A stretch of DNA of 64,000 bases. Source: Amblyornis subalaris (taxonomy: Eukaryota > Chordata > Aves > Passeriformes > Ptilonorhynchidae). This document shows, one piece after another, positions 26,001 through 37,919 of this stretch. Every line of letters begins with the position of its first letter. Within the stretch, counting starts at the first letter, position 1. The DNA lies in the NCBI GenBank assembly GCA_018881555.1, contig JACAXG010000013.1, forward strand, positions 11,608,479-11,672,478, read 5' to 3'. The notes under the pieces were generated by a model. It had not been told where the DNA came from, searched no databases, and saw nothing but the letters and a program-made list of their open reading frames with translations. The position numbers and the translations under genes are program-made.

Positions 26001-29000
26001 CTCCCTTTTATCTTGTAATATTAAGCGGAGGAATTGCTTGAATGTGCTGCCATGAAGACATAACAACCACAAAAGTAGCCCCAAAGTTAAAGCTTCAAAT
26101 GATCAACGTTCCCAATACAAATGACAGCTCACTAAAATGTTATCCTGTTATTTCTGAGGGCAGGTTCTGTTCTTTTTTTTTTTTTCCCCTCACAATTTTC
26201 AACTTCTACAGGATGAAATAATAATTTGTGTCCTCCACAGACTAAACAGAGTTAGCAAGTACAAGATATACTAAGGGAATACAGGTCTCCAACCTGGAAT
26301 CTTTAAAAACATTGTGGCTTAATAAGTATTTAATAGAACTGCAACACTTGAACATTTTGAATCCACGTCATCCTTTTGGTATTAAGAGTGGCGGTGATGT
26401 AATAGGAGATGTTCAGGGAGTATAAAGGCACTGTATCTACTTGGAAGTACAGAAGCAGATAAACTGCACCCTTGAGAGGCAATAAAACACATGCTAGGGC
26501 AGAATAAATGTGCTTTGGAAAGGGTACAGTGTACACTTCCCCCTTTCTCATTCTCCCATTTGTCTTCCTACAATGCCTCTCTGTGAAGGAGAAGAAAAGA
26601 AAAGAATTACTTTTTTAAAACTGTTTTCTCCTTTACAGCATAGAGGTTTTATGGGAAAAATGAAGCACAGAAAGAGATACAGTGACAACAGCCAAAGGCA
26701 TTTTGTATTGCATTTAGCAATGTTATATATTTTTAAAAAAAGAACTTGAAAGTCTGTAGAGTGAACAGTAAAAGCTTTTATTAAGACAGGTGATCCTCTG
26801 TCATCAAAAAGAGTTTGTTTCTTTGCCTGACACCTTCCTCGGGGTCTTCTCAGACATGTGATCCTTTTATAAAAGTAAAAGAAGTTTGTCACAGCTCCAC
26901 ATGGTCTTTGAGAAGACTCATAGTCTGACAGCTCGACTGAACTCTGTTCCTCTCATGGCTTCCTTTTTGATTCCCGAATGTCAGAGCTAATTTTCATTAA
27001 CCATTAAGGTCTTTCTGGTATGATGGAACTTTCTGGTGTGGGATTCCCTCTGGAAGTTTCTCATGGTCACTGCCATGGATCGCTGTGCCTGGTGGATTGT
27101 TGGCCTCGACAGTGCTTGTGTTCAGCCATCCTAATCTGCATCTTCCCTCTTTCCAGCGTCCTCTCTGTCCCTGTCAGGGAAACACAGAGGCTTTGTTTGT
27201 CTCTCTGGTACTTTAGTCAAGTGTAATCATCAGTAGCTGAAATGGTTGCAGAGAGTAGCTCCTATGGAAATAATTTGATTGTCATTCTGAACTCTTTGGG
27301 CTCCCCATTTACTTATACCTAACCATGAAAATACTTTTATTGCAAACAATTGATAATAGACTTTTGTGTCGTAACAAATCCTTCACTTTTATTTGAATTT
27401 TGCCATAGTACAGCTAAACCAGGTTGAAGTTTTATTTTAATTTCTAAAATGAAATCAGAGTATCTATCTATTCAGAACTGCTTGAGAACTTGATAGCATC
27501 AGTGGTGCTACCTCTGATTTTTAAGCTAGGGTATAAGTCTAGAGGAGTAGACTTCAAAAATGAATTATTTTTTAATTAAGTAAATAAATGTGATACTAAG
27601 GAACAGAAATGCCTGAGGTGCAGCATGAAAGTTTAAATACAGAGACATTCCTAACTTGAAACCCAGTAACTAAAAAAACCCAAAAAACTAAAACTATGTA
27701 GTAATAGTAGTAGTCCCATGATCTGCCCTTGATTAGCCTATTTTAGTAGTTTTACAATTCTTTGTATTTATATACTGTGACTTTCTTGAACTTTATTGAA
27801 AAATATGTAGTTTTAATATTAATGATTTTGTTTATTTTAAACATAAGCAAGACTTCTGGAAATTTATAAATAAATTGAAAGATGGTCAATATCAAGGAAT
27901 AAAAATATTTGTATTTAATTTGGAAAAAATGGACTTAATTTCTCTTTTGTTATGATTGGTTAGTGTCTTAACCATCACAATGAAGAAAATCACTAGACAA
28001 GAAAGAAGTAGATAAAGTTAAAAGAAAAACATGATTACTGCTAGTTATACCTCTGGACACAAATACACAGCTTAGCTGAATAAGATTAAATTTTTTTCTC
28101 CAAATGATGTAAACCACAAACCATATGTAATTTTCACCGATGTTTGGTATATAAAAGGGAACTGTTTCATACCTCTCTGTCAAATTAAATATGAAACAAG
28201 CATATTTAATTTTACATGTACATATCAAGACAAATGAGATTGTGTCCAAATCAAGGTGCGCTGTCCCACTCATTCACTTCAGTTGGAACAGGGGCCTGAA
28301 AGGGCTAAGTGGGCTGGGTTTTAAGAGCTGTTTTATGACACCCCTGGATTACCATTGCCTCGATCCAAAGAGACTCCCAGGCATTTTTCAGAAGAGAACA
28401 GCCCTCCTTCACCGACCTGAGATAAACCCCAGGCACCACTGGGAGTTCTCCTTCCTCTGTGCTTCCTTTTCCTGCCCTATCTCTACCTCTGCTTTCCTGG
28501 CATCCACTTTTCCAAGGCCTTTTTTCAGAGAAAGTCAAATTTACCTGGTCAAAACTGTTTGTTGCCATACCTTCTTTTGACCAGACAGGAGTGTTATAAG
28601 CCATGTTACAAACAGCCCTGAGCTCGTAGGTGTTTGCCATTCTCAAGGAGCTGACAAGACCTAGTGGTCTGCCTGTCTTTCCCCAGCTGTTTGTCAGGAA
28701 ATGAGAGACAGGTCTGAAAGCACGAGCCTGCTGTCTTCTTGTTCCTTTTCTCATCACTGTTGTATTGTTTTTCTGGGTTTGACATCAGTGAAAGACAACT
28801 CTACCTCATCTTCAGGTAATTTTTTTCCTCCTGAAAAATAACGGCTATTATTAACTTCCACCTAAAAAGAAGAAATAGACTTTATAGAATTTCTCTCTGT
28901 TAAAGGGGCAAGGGAAAAAAAGTTAGTGCCAAAAATGAAATCAATTTGGTTTTGCTCTGGTTCTTTAAATACTTCTGCTGCTTCTTTTTCATCTGTATCC

Positions 29001-31414
29001 TTAAAAAAAGGTTGAATCCATTTTTAATGGAAANTATTTGCCACAGAACTAATTCAGCTGAAGTCTATAAACTCAAAATCCAGCAGTTTATTGAAATATT
29101 TGTTATAATACCATGAAAAAGATCTTCTTAATACTTCCAATGACTCTATTCCACCAAAATCAGCACAGTGTGAGCCTATACAAGCCAACTGAAATGCTAA
29201 AAACATGTCTGTTGGACAAGTCAATATTCAACTTGTTTTTCCGTTGTTAATCAGAAGATGTGGATCTGCAGGATGACTTGGCAAATCACCACTAAATTGA
29301 ATTAAAATGCTGCTGGCACAAAAGCAAAAAAAAAAAGTTGGGGCTTTGTAGTTGGTAAAAAGCAGCTGGAGGGAAGCCAGGCATTACCACAAGAGGACAT
29401 GGACAAAACAGTGTCTTTGAGAGGGAACATCATGTCCATGGTTTTCTTCTTGTGAATGATACAAGCTCTGCAATCACAACAGTCTGGAGAAGTCTTCAAA
29501 GGAAGTTGGCTGTGCATTTCACAAGTACCACTCTTGTCAAACCCTTCAGGAGTACACCAGTAATGTATTTTCTGCACAAAGCATTTTTCCCTTATTCCTT
29601 GTACTGTGTCCCCAGCATCACAGCTGGTGGTCCTGAGCAGAGTTATGTCCATGCTAGGACATTTAAAAATAAATGGAATTTTCAAACAGGAGCCATTCAA
29701 TGAAAAGACACTTTTAAACCCCCAGAGATTTATTTTAGGTGTTGAATGAGGCAGTGTTTCATGGTAAATGTATAATTACATTGAGCACTGTAGAGCTTTG
29801 AACACATGGACGTGTTGAATACATCACAGTGGTGGAGAATAGTATTAAATATACAGTAAAGCANACATGGCCTAAAATCTGCTGTGTAGTCAAATCAGGT
29901 ACATACCAAGATTTCACTTATACCATCACTAGGTGTTTCTTCNGTGCCTCCTAGACATGAAAAATTAAGTGCTCATTATGTTTTTCTTATTAAGAAAACA
30001 AGCATTTGGATGACAGCAACAGAATTAATGTCAGTTTACAACTAGGGGATTAAAGCTATTTGGACACACTTTATTGGTTTGTAGGTGCATATTCAAGACA
30101 AGGGTGGAGCAGACTTAAAATAAGAAAATCTNAGAAAATACTAAGAGAGATTTTTACAGATACATTACTATAATGTCATTAGTTTCAAGAGTTAAATGTC
30201 TTTAGCTGATGATTTCACCCTCCCTCCCTCCATTTCATNACTTTCATAAATGCAGTGCATTGCATCTTAGAATCAATAATGTGACGTGATACCTTTCATG
30301 TATCATGAAACCTTTTATAACACGAGATGTTTAACAGCAACAGATGAGTTCAAGCTCTTTTCCTTAAGCAGGACAAACACAGACTGACAGGGGATAAGAG
30401 TGTAAACCAGGAACATGGATAACTGGGCATTGTGGGAGCACATGAGGTATTTGCTGCTAAGAACTTCTAGATAAAACCAGCACTAGGTTTTCGAAAGAAA
30501 ACTAATTTATTTTGATGGTGTCTAAAATGTAAGTAGGATGTGAGCAGTATGCTCTTGAAAGAGTGACAGGATTTGACTGGGCCTGTCATGGTCCTTTCAG
30601 ATGTGATTTCTATGAAGGATCTTTGAGAAGTTGAATTGCCGTTTAACAGATGAATTGTTTATTGGAATGCTATATAGGATGATTTTCAAAATTGTGAATC
30701 TTGGTAAAAACAACAATAGAAAACGTTTGGGTCGAAAAAATTCCAATTCCACCTGAGAAGGATTCAGAATTTTACCTATTAATTCTAATTCCATGATTTC
30801 TAAAGCAAGCAGAAAACAGCTGGGTCAGGTTTAGTACACTGAATGTTGTATGTGAAAGTAATTCAGAGAAGATTCTGATCAGGATATGTATTCTTCTTCC
30901 ACGAGGATGGATGGATCTCAGAAAAAAAAAAAATTAAAAAGATGTAGGCAGAAAGCATGTTGAGAGACTATTTAATTGTTATTGTCTTGCTAACAACACA
31001 CAGATTCTTATTACGAGTATTAGAAAATATTGTGGATCATTTAAAATCGGCCAATGATACATTTCTAATACACAAAATATGAGAAATTTTGTGCAGCCAC
31101 TGGTGAACTGCAGTCTGCTTCTTGAAACTTCATTGGAAATGAATGTATAGAGAGGAAGAGTCTCTATGCAGTGTTAAAAGCTATGCTTTAAATGTTAAAC
31201 AATCTTAGCCATCACCCAGGTAACTTCAACATCCTCCCAACCCCCGAAACAATGACAAACAGGATTTATTTTTTAACAAGCATTTTCACATAGCAACGGT
31301 CTGTGGGTTTGTTTGTGTAGTTGTGGGTTTTTTCCCTGCAGCATCAGTTACTTCCTAACAGTATTCTTTGTTAGGAAAACCTTAATGTTATTTATGTTCT
31401 ATGAAAATTATAAG
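23081..31414. other. Noncoding DNA, no confident gene
   Basis: Eight kilobases without a recognised repeat family. Homopolymers include A14 at 24442-24455, T13 at 26173-26185, A11 at 29326-29336 and A12 at 30922-30933. The longest open frame of the window is here (28305-28757 minus, 150 codons), but it shows no domain, is matched by a plus-strand frame (28191-28580) and is probably fortuitous. Two further stretches (24594-24918 and 29302-29700, both minus) are discussed as findings. Confidence 0.5.
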
Positions 31415-31506
31415 AAAACTNTCACAATATTTAACTCAAAATTAAAAAAAAAAAAACCCTCAACAAACCACAAACAAAACTCCACTAAAAAAAAAAATAC
31501 CCAAAA
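31415..31506 (+). repeat. G-free A/C-rich low-complexity tract
   Basis: Apart from one n at 31421, the plus strand has no G for 92 bases. It includes A-runs at 31444-31456 and about 31487-31497, separated by CAA and CCA units. Simple low-complexity DNA. The frame reading through it (31313-31648) is dominated by K, N, T and Q and is not a gene. Confidence 0.8.
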
Positions 31507-32869
31507 GCACAAAACCCAAACAACAGACACCATGAAGCACATCATCTTGATAAGAAACAGCAAAGATTACCAACCAGCTGGCATTAATCGGTTGCTAAAC
31601 TGTTGCCTCAAACAGAATTTCTGTGGGGTGTTGAGTAAATATGTTTGAAGTGCAAGCAGTCCTGCAGCACCCTTCACTGCTGCACTATAATAAATACAAT
31701 TAATATTGCAACAGCCTGTGGGATGGAGGAGTCCTGTACTTGAATTTCTAGAACTGGACTATCATCTTTCAAAGTTTTGTGCCTAACANGGTATAAAATC
31801 TTAGTTTCTAAGATTAACAGTCAGGTAGTAGAAGTTTTAAGAGCAAACACCACTGCTCCTTTTAGGATGCGTGTTGTAATGGGAANAGGGAAAATTGTTT
31901 TCTGTAATGAGTAAGGTTAGGGTTGAGGTCTCTACAATGCTGTGAGCTTGCTGGTGTGATGCAAGGGTATTAAGGAATTATCTGTCATTGTATATAGAAA
32001 AATATTGGGGATATATGAAGACTTGAAAATGGTATTGCAGTAGGTCTTGAGTGCATATGTGTTGAAAGGAGCTCGTATGGTCTGCCTTATATTTTGGATG
32101 AAGTGAAAGTGTAAAATCCAGTATTTTAACGAATAGTAAAATGAACTTGTTGACAGTATATCTTTAGCACAAATAAGCATTAAACCAGACAGCACAATTT
32201 AACGACCTTACTTCGCAACCTCATTTCTGTGGAGCTCTTCTGGAACCCTAAGCAGGTTGCCAGGTGAGATTCCTTGTGGGAAGAGAGCTCTAGCTGTGCT
32301 CCTGGAATGTCCTCAAAACCAATCTCCAGGAGCAATCATACCACAGAGCATATTTCCACCTTTGCACAGTAGTTTTGTGTTCAAATTAGGGGAAGGCACA
32401 AGGTGTGTGCTGAATCAGGCTCCCCCCACAGCCTTTTCTCAGCAAAGATTCTAATTGACTGTCAACACTTGAGTGCCTTCAAATCATTTTTTCTTAATCT
32501 TCATGATAAATCTAACTAGNCACTAGAAACTTGGATCTCTTATAGGGGATTTTCATAATTTTTTCATCTGAAGTGTATTTGTCTTCGAAAATATAGTAAC
32601 ACCTTCAGGTCAGAGTAAGATTGCCGAAAGCGAAAGCTGTCAGCTCAAATAAAATGTAGATGGTAAACAAATAAAAATACAAATGCAAACCAGAGATGTG
32701 CACCTTTTTAAAAACTTTACTTTTGTTATTTCAGTTGACATTTTAGTGAATGTCAGTAAGAGTGAATAAACAAGCTAATGAGGTTTTAGCTAAATCTCTG
32801 CAAACAAGTTGTGAATTTGAGAAAAAAAATTGCTCATCCCTTAATCCCTGACTTCCTATTTTGGGATTG
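31507..32869. other. Noncoding DNA, nothing recognised
   Basis: No repeat family, RNA or exon recognised. Open frames are 87 codons or shorter and show no familiar motif. Confidence 0.6.
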
Positions 32870-33260
32870 TTCAAGTGTCCCCTGGTTTGCAGTGATGCAT
32901 TCATTCAGCATGTGACGAGCATCAAAGGCATGAAATTCTGATTAACCATTTTTTTGGCACCTCACCTCTTCCAGTTTGAACTTGGAATCTCCTCCATGCA
33001 CAGACCGCTAATGAGGAAATCCTTGCTTATGAATTCAATGCAGAATGAGAGAATTTTTTTCCTTTGCATAATGTTTGCTTTGAAGTCAGACAGTCCAAGA
33101 AAGTGATTGATCTCACACAAGTTCATAACTTTTTCAAAGTACTGCCGATATCATTAAATTTTAATTAACCCTTTGAGCTCCTTCTATGATGTAAAGATGA
33201 GGAAACATCAAAGGCTTGTGTGTTAGAGCAACAGTGAAATCTTTTGAGCTGGCTTAGCCT
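32870..33260. other. Candidate conserved noncoding element
   Basis: About 390 bases with balanced composition and no repeats. TAAT-type cores occur in tattaaattttaattaac (near 33150-33170), with tgattaacc near 32939 and gctaatgagg near 33007. No frame above 60 codons crosses it. The texture resembles developmental enhancers; conservation is not tested. Confidence 0.22.
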
Positions 33261-35503
33261 TATTGAAGAAATCTAANCTGCAAAATATTCCGATTCCACA
33301 GTCAGCTCCATTCTAGTTACTGCCCTGCTCGGTGTTACAAGAGGCAGAGCAATTGTTACATCCTCAGCTTGGGCTATTTATATACTGTCATACTAAACCC
33401 ATCTTCCTGGAAATGTTCTTCCTCCTACTCAGAGAACTAGTCCACCTTAAAGCAAGTGAATAGGATACAGAGCCTTGCTCTTTCTCTGTTCCTATATGCT
33501 TGCTTTAGCTATTATTATCCTGGTTAGTTGTTTCAGGATTTAATAGGGATTAAACAAATAATCTGCCATAAAAACCAAATATTCTAGGTTTCATATGTGA
33601 AAATTCATCCTATGTGATTTTGGTTCTTGACAGGGCAATTTCAGTTGAAAGGAAGCTTCATACCCTCCTAACTCCAGAACTTCTTGCTTAGGTGTGTGGG
33701 GACCTGAGAAGGCTTTGAGAGGGGCTGTGTTCTTAGGGGAAAGCCCACTTTTGCCTCTGTGCTGTGAAATTATTTATACTACTGTGAAGTAGGTCTGAAA
33801 ATATTCTGAACCAACTGCACATCCTGGTGAAGAATTCCTTAGAGCACAGAGCAGCAATAAGGAGTTTTTTGCTGCTGGGGTCAAAAGATAAGACCTGGAT
33901 GGATGAGCCCCCTGCTCTCTTGATACCAGAAATGCCTGGGCTGCAGAGAGCAAGGTGAGCAAGGCGGGGGAAGAAGAAAAGGAAATTTCCCAAACTCTGC
34001 AAATGAGGAAAAAGGGAAGGTCAGGAAATGGATACCTTCTGCTGGATATGGCAGCCTTTGATCTAATTTCCTGCTGATTCTATTAAGGAAATTGGTGGTG
34101 AGAAGATAAAGTCTGTTCGTCCTTTCTCATCCTTTCATTAATAGTGATTGTGATAGAATGAATGTTTGATATGCAATGAAAATGCTGGTCAAAGCAAGTC
34201 TTTTCTGAAAAAAAAGAAAGAAAAAAACATTACTTGTGAGGATTCATGGAGAAATGGGTATGTTTGACTGGGGGTTGGAGAATGTTAAGTCACTCTGGGG
34301 AATTTCCAAAGAGGATTACTTGCCATTGTAACGGGGAGGTTGCTTGACAATATTGTGTCTTGCATTTACATTTCACCTTTAATGTGAAACATAGGTTAAA
34401 TGTGAAATGCCACATTCATGTTTAATATAGCATATACCTATGGGGGAAAAAAGTGATAATCCCAGCATAGTTTTTCTTGTTTATCCTTGGCACATCCAGC
34501 ACATGTTGAATTTGGTGTGCAAATTCTTAGTGGAAGGGATTTTTTGTGTTCTCAGCTACACCTGCCATCACAAGTGAATCAGTGCCTCCTGAATGGATTA
34601 TATGGGCCTTTCTGTTGCCCTCAGACAGCAAAAATTAAATTAAGGCAACTGTTATAATGTCCCTCTACTTCCAGAGCAGGAGACTTAATTTGGCTTGATC
34701 AAAATAGGACCAATTAAATCAATATATCAGAAGCAGGGATCAAAGATTTCCAAAGGGTTGTTCAGCTGGGGCAGAGCTTTTAGCATTCCTCTACCACTTT
34801 CTGAGGTGACAAGGTAGGTAATGAAGGGATTACTAAAATTATTTTTCTACCTGTCATCCTTAAGTCTGTTCTAGGATTACAGAAAAGAACAGCATTGAAT
34901 CTGTTTTGTGATGCATGAACAAAAGTGAAGTTGTGACATCTGGTAAATATGGAGTGAAAACAGACGTGTGGAAANGAAGGATTTATGAGGAACAGTTTTC
35001 TTCAAAAGCCAAAGATTTCTGAGCCATTGTAATGGCCTATGTGCACATACATGTGGGTGAAGCACTGTTTGTCATTTACTGCTTAGTACCATTTTGAAAT
35101 TCCACAGCAAAGCCTATTTTTCGACATGTTCTTCACTTATAACTAATTTTATTGCATGAACATGTGCAATGCTCAAGTAAAATGTAAAATAATATCATTG
35201 AATTCAAAGGAAAAAAGGGAGAGAGGAATTGGACGGAAAAAAAAGTGTTTTTCAAAAGGGAAAACGAGCGGAGAGAGAGACAGTCAGAGTTTATTTTCTG
35301 GACTTTGAATATCTTGCCTTGCTGCAGAAAGATGGTGATGGATGTTGGTGAGTGTATATGTATGAATGGACTGGGGAACTAGAGCACTGGTTTGAATCTT
35401 CATGGTTACTTGCTCATGAATCCAGCATTGTACAGGAGCTTTGAGTCTTGCTGTATCTCAAAACAGAACTCTGGAATACCCAGGGCCTCTGGTCAGTGAT
35501 GAA
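33261..35503. other. Noncoding DNA, nothing recognised
   Basis: No repeat family or exon recognised. A small inverted repeat, tttcacctttaatgtgaaac near 34371-34390, could form a weak hairpin. Frames at 33733-34002 minus are short and unremarkable. Confidence 0.55.
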
Positions 35504-35570
35504 TTGGCAAGATAAGGACGTAAGGAATAAAAAATTGGCAAGATTGGATATGTAAGGAATAAAAAAATTA
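35504..35570. repeat. Tandem duplication of a 31-34 bp unit
   Basis: Two copies of a unit that begins attggcaagat and ends gtaaggaataaaaa lie head to tail (35504-35534 and 35535-35568). They differ by a few substitutions and a short insertion. It lies about 280 bases from the LTR and is independent of it as far as can be seen. Confidence 0.85.
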
Positions 35571-35842
35571 GGTTTGCCTAAGCAGGGCTGAAATCACACC
35601 ACTGCTAGTAAGTGTATGTGTGTCTGTGGTATCTTCGTAGCCCATCCTTGCCTGTTATCTATTTCCTGACAGAAAAAGAGAGCCAGCAGATAGATAAGAG
35701 AGCTGTAGATAAAGCTACAGAATATTAAAGAGAATATTCAACTGGTCAGTACTATGGGCGCTGCACACTTTGTTTCCCAAGCACTTTTCTTACAAGATTT
35801 ACCCAAATGTCAGTGGTTGTCACCCAATAAGCTTGTCAGTAA

Positions 35843-35847
35843 AAGCA
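35843..35847. repeat. Target-site duplication, left copy (AAGCA)
   Basis: AAGCA directly precedes the TGTCA terminus of the LTR and is repeated directly after its other end at 37276-37280. A 5-bp duplication fits retroviral integration. Confidence 0.65.
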
Positions 35848-35946
35848 TGTCAAGGGTTAACCTGGAGGCAAACTCCAGATCCCCATGCTTAGTTCTTCAG
35901 AGGAGACAGCAAAAACAGGCTGCAAGCTTGAGAAATTATTAAATAA

Positions 35947-35952
35947 TTTATT
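35947..35952 (-). terminator. AATAAA polyadenylation signal in the LTR
   Basis: On the minus strand AATAAA lies about 100 bases before the LTR's 3' terminus, the position expected for the R/U5 boundary signal. The sequence after it (about 35848-35930) would be U5. Confidence 0.6.
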
Positions 35953-37160
35953 TACTAACTCTACTAAGAATAGAAAGAATAAAAATATTACGGCATAATA
36001 GACATATACCGTTCTTGCCCCAATACATTCCAGTCTTTCTCACTGATCATGTAAAGGACATAAACACGAAATTCTGATCTTATGATTAAGAGTTCTTATT
36101 GCCACTTAATGGGATAAAGAGAGTTCTTTCTGTAGTGTAGTGGGATCCATCCCACAGAAGACAGCTCCCCAAGAAGTATCTTCGGCGTGGTTCCAAACCT
36201 TCCAGAAACACCACAGCTCACCCTGGTTTTGCAGTGGTGTATCCTCTCTCCCACAATACTCTTGGCAGTTTGTGGGTCACAAGAAAAGTCTGATGGGGTT
36301 AAACATTTTAAGAGTAAGTCATTCGAGCCTAAAAGCACTAAAGGTACAGGCTCCTGCTTTACTCATAATCTCCAAAGGCTGCAAATTTCATCTGCACACA
36401 ACATAAAANTGTTCTTAATTTAGGCTCTTGAATTTCAAACTCCCCATGGCTCATCTCTGATTTAAAGAGAAATTTAGTTTGGTGTTATTCCAGATCACAC
36501 AGCACAGCTCACAGTGAAAAAAAGGTGAATGCTTTTAAAGATGGCTTCTCGGGCACTTCCCGCCATTCTTCATCTTCTCTTCCGTTGGGCTGCCGGTCTC
36601 CATATTTAGTCTCTCANGTGGCTGCTTTCCTTTCTCTCTAGCTTAGAGAAGAGGTTAATATTCACAGAAAATGCCTACACAAGTATTTATAGCAGTTTAC
36701 ATGCTCCCATAAGATAACGCAGCTGTACGAGGCTTGCTTTTCTGGGGCCCAAGGCTCCTTCCCCCCGTACTGCTTTGCGCTGGCAGCCATCCAAACTTTA
36801 ATAAGTCTTTTGGCTGCTACTTAAACCTCAGCCTGATCTACAACAGCAAGGCCACTTTCGATCTCACCCAGACACCTCCGAAAAAGGGTGCTTTTTCTCT
36901 GGCAAATCTGGGCTCTCTCTGCGTAGCTTGGCTCTGCTTAGCTGCTTCTCTGCTTGGCCTTGGTCCAGATGGTGATAGCCCAGCTCCTCTCGGGTCCAGA
37001 ATGGCACGGGACGGGTGGGGGGTGAGGCCAGCTGCCCCTGCCAGCCCCCCAGGCCGTGGGCCCCAGGATCGGGGGAGAGGTCACTGCCTCTCGTGGGTCA
37101 GCAGGGAGCAAGGGAGCAAGAGAGGAAGTGAGAGCGAGTGCTGCTTCACTTCCTAGATGG

Positions 37161-37170
37161 TTTTTTATAA
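37161..37170 (-). promoter_or_regulatory. TATA-like box of the LTR promoter
   Basis: The plus-strand run ttttttataa reads TTATAAAAAA on the minus strand. With the inverted CCAAT at 37238-37242 about 70 bases upstream, it forms a plausible polymerase II core promoter that would start near 37135-37140 and transcribe toward lower coordinates. Present activity is unknown. Confidence 0.5.
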
Positions 37171-37275
37171 CATTCCTTTCACAGAGACATCACAGGAACA
37201 CTAAGTGGTCTGTATAACTGTCCTTCATCTGTTCTAACCAATCGTATTTGTCTCACAGCGGGTCAAACCGTGATA

Positions 37276-37280
37276 AAGCA
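37276..37280. repeat. Target-site duplication, right copy (AAGCA)
   Basis: It matches the pentamer at 35843-35847 exactly and defines the LTR's outer boundary. If the adjoining A is counted on both sides, the duplication could be read as six bases. Confidence 0.65.
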
Positions 37281-37919
37281 TTATTAGGATGGATGACATT
37301 ACAAACAACAGACCCAGAATATCAGAAAGGGTTTCTTTTGGCTTCTTTTCATTGCTTTTATTTCACNAGTTTAGCGCTCTTGTTTTGACAAGATGAAATG
37401 TGTGGTGTTTGTTTGGGTTTTTTTGTTGGTTTTGGGGGACTGGTGGGGGAGGTTGAGAGTGTTTTTTGCTGTTTGCTTAATTTTTAACAAGCAAACATTC
37501 CAGCTGCTCAATGCTAGCCTTCCTCTGGGTATTAGTGCAGATATGGCTATGTAAGCTAAAATAGTAACAAAATCTGCTATTCTACCACATCCATAGTCAC
37601 ATACAGCACCTTCATTATTTATTCTTGGTTTGTAATTGCATCTTATATTTTTCTGACCTTAAGAAACTTCTTGATCCTTAAGAAATTAGTGTGTGACTTT
37701 GTGAGATGTTTATGGATTTAGAAGACTACAGGCTTCCAGACAACATGCAAATATTGGATGGGATCTATGTGTAAATAAGGGCTATTTTTGTTCATTCTTA
37801 TGGAGTACTTGAACAGAAGAGACTGAATTCAGGCAGACTCTATTTAGAAACAATTTTGCCCTTGAGAAGGTGTAGAGACTTCAAAAAAGACAGGAAGTAA
37901 GCAGACCTCATTATGGTGA
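37281..37919. other. Noncoding DNA with a G/T-rich tract
   Basis: Just outside the LTR lies a G/T-rich, nearly C-free plus-strand stretch at about 37401-37470, with two G5 runs at 37434-37438 and 37445-37449. Otherwise nothing recognised. Confidence 0.6.

Larger units (their letters stand above)
35848..37275 (-). mobile_element. Solo LTR of an endogenous retrovirus, minus strand
   Basis: A 1,428-bp block with LTR architecture read on the minus strand. The plus-strand left end is TGTCAAGGGTTAACC and the right end is GGTCAAACCGTGATA, which form imperfect inverted termini. One terminal base departs from the usual TG...CA pattern. AAGCA repeats flank both ends. In minus-strand order there is an inverted CCAAT at 37242-37238, a TATA-like box at 37170-37161, a GC-rich CpG-containing transcribed portion around 36540-37130, an AATAAA signal at 35952-35947 and then an 80-base U5-like tail. 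No gag, pol or env sequence is recognised on either side, so it reads as a solo LTR left by recombination. The family is not certain: 5-bp duplications suggest an ERVL-like element, but ERVK-like is possible. The open frames within it (36734-37156 plus, 36140-36406 plus) are not genes. Confidence 0.8.

Noticed and set aside
28305..28757. Longest open frame (150 codons, minus strand)
   Set aside because: No recognisable domain, overlapped by a plus-strand frame, and within the length expected by chance in 64 kb.
31313..31648. 111-codon plus frame with Lys/Thr/Gln-rich middle
   Set aside because: The middle is a translation of an A/C low-complexity tract.
31910..31930. Telomere-like ggttagggtt word
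   Set aside because: Only about one and a half units; no telomeric array.
36734..37156. 140-codon plus-strand frame, Pro/Gly/Arg-rich
   Set aside because: It lies antisense within the GC-rich part of the solo LTR; the length follows from the low stop frequency of GC-rich DNA.
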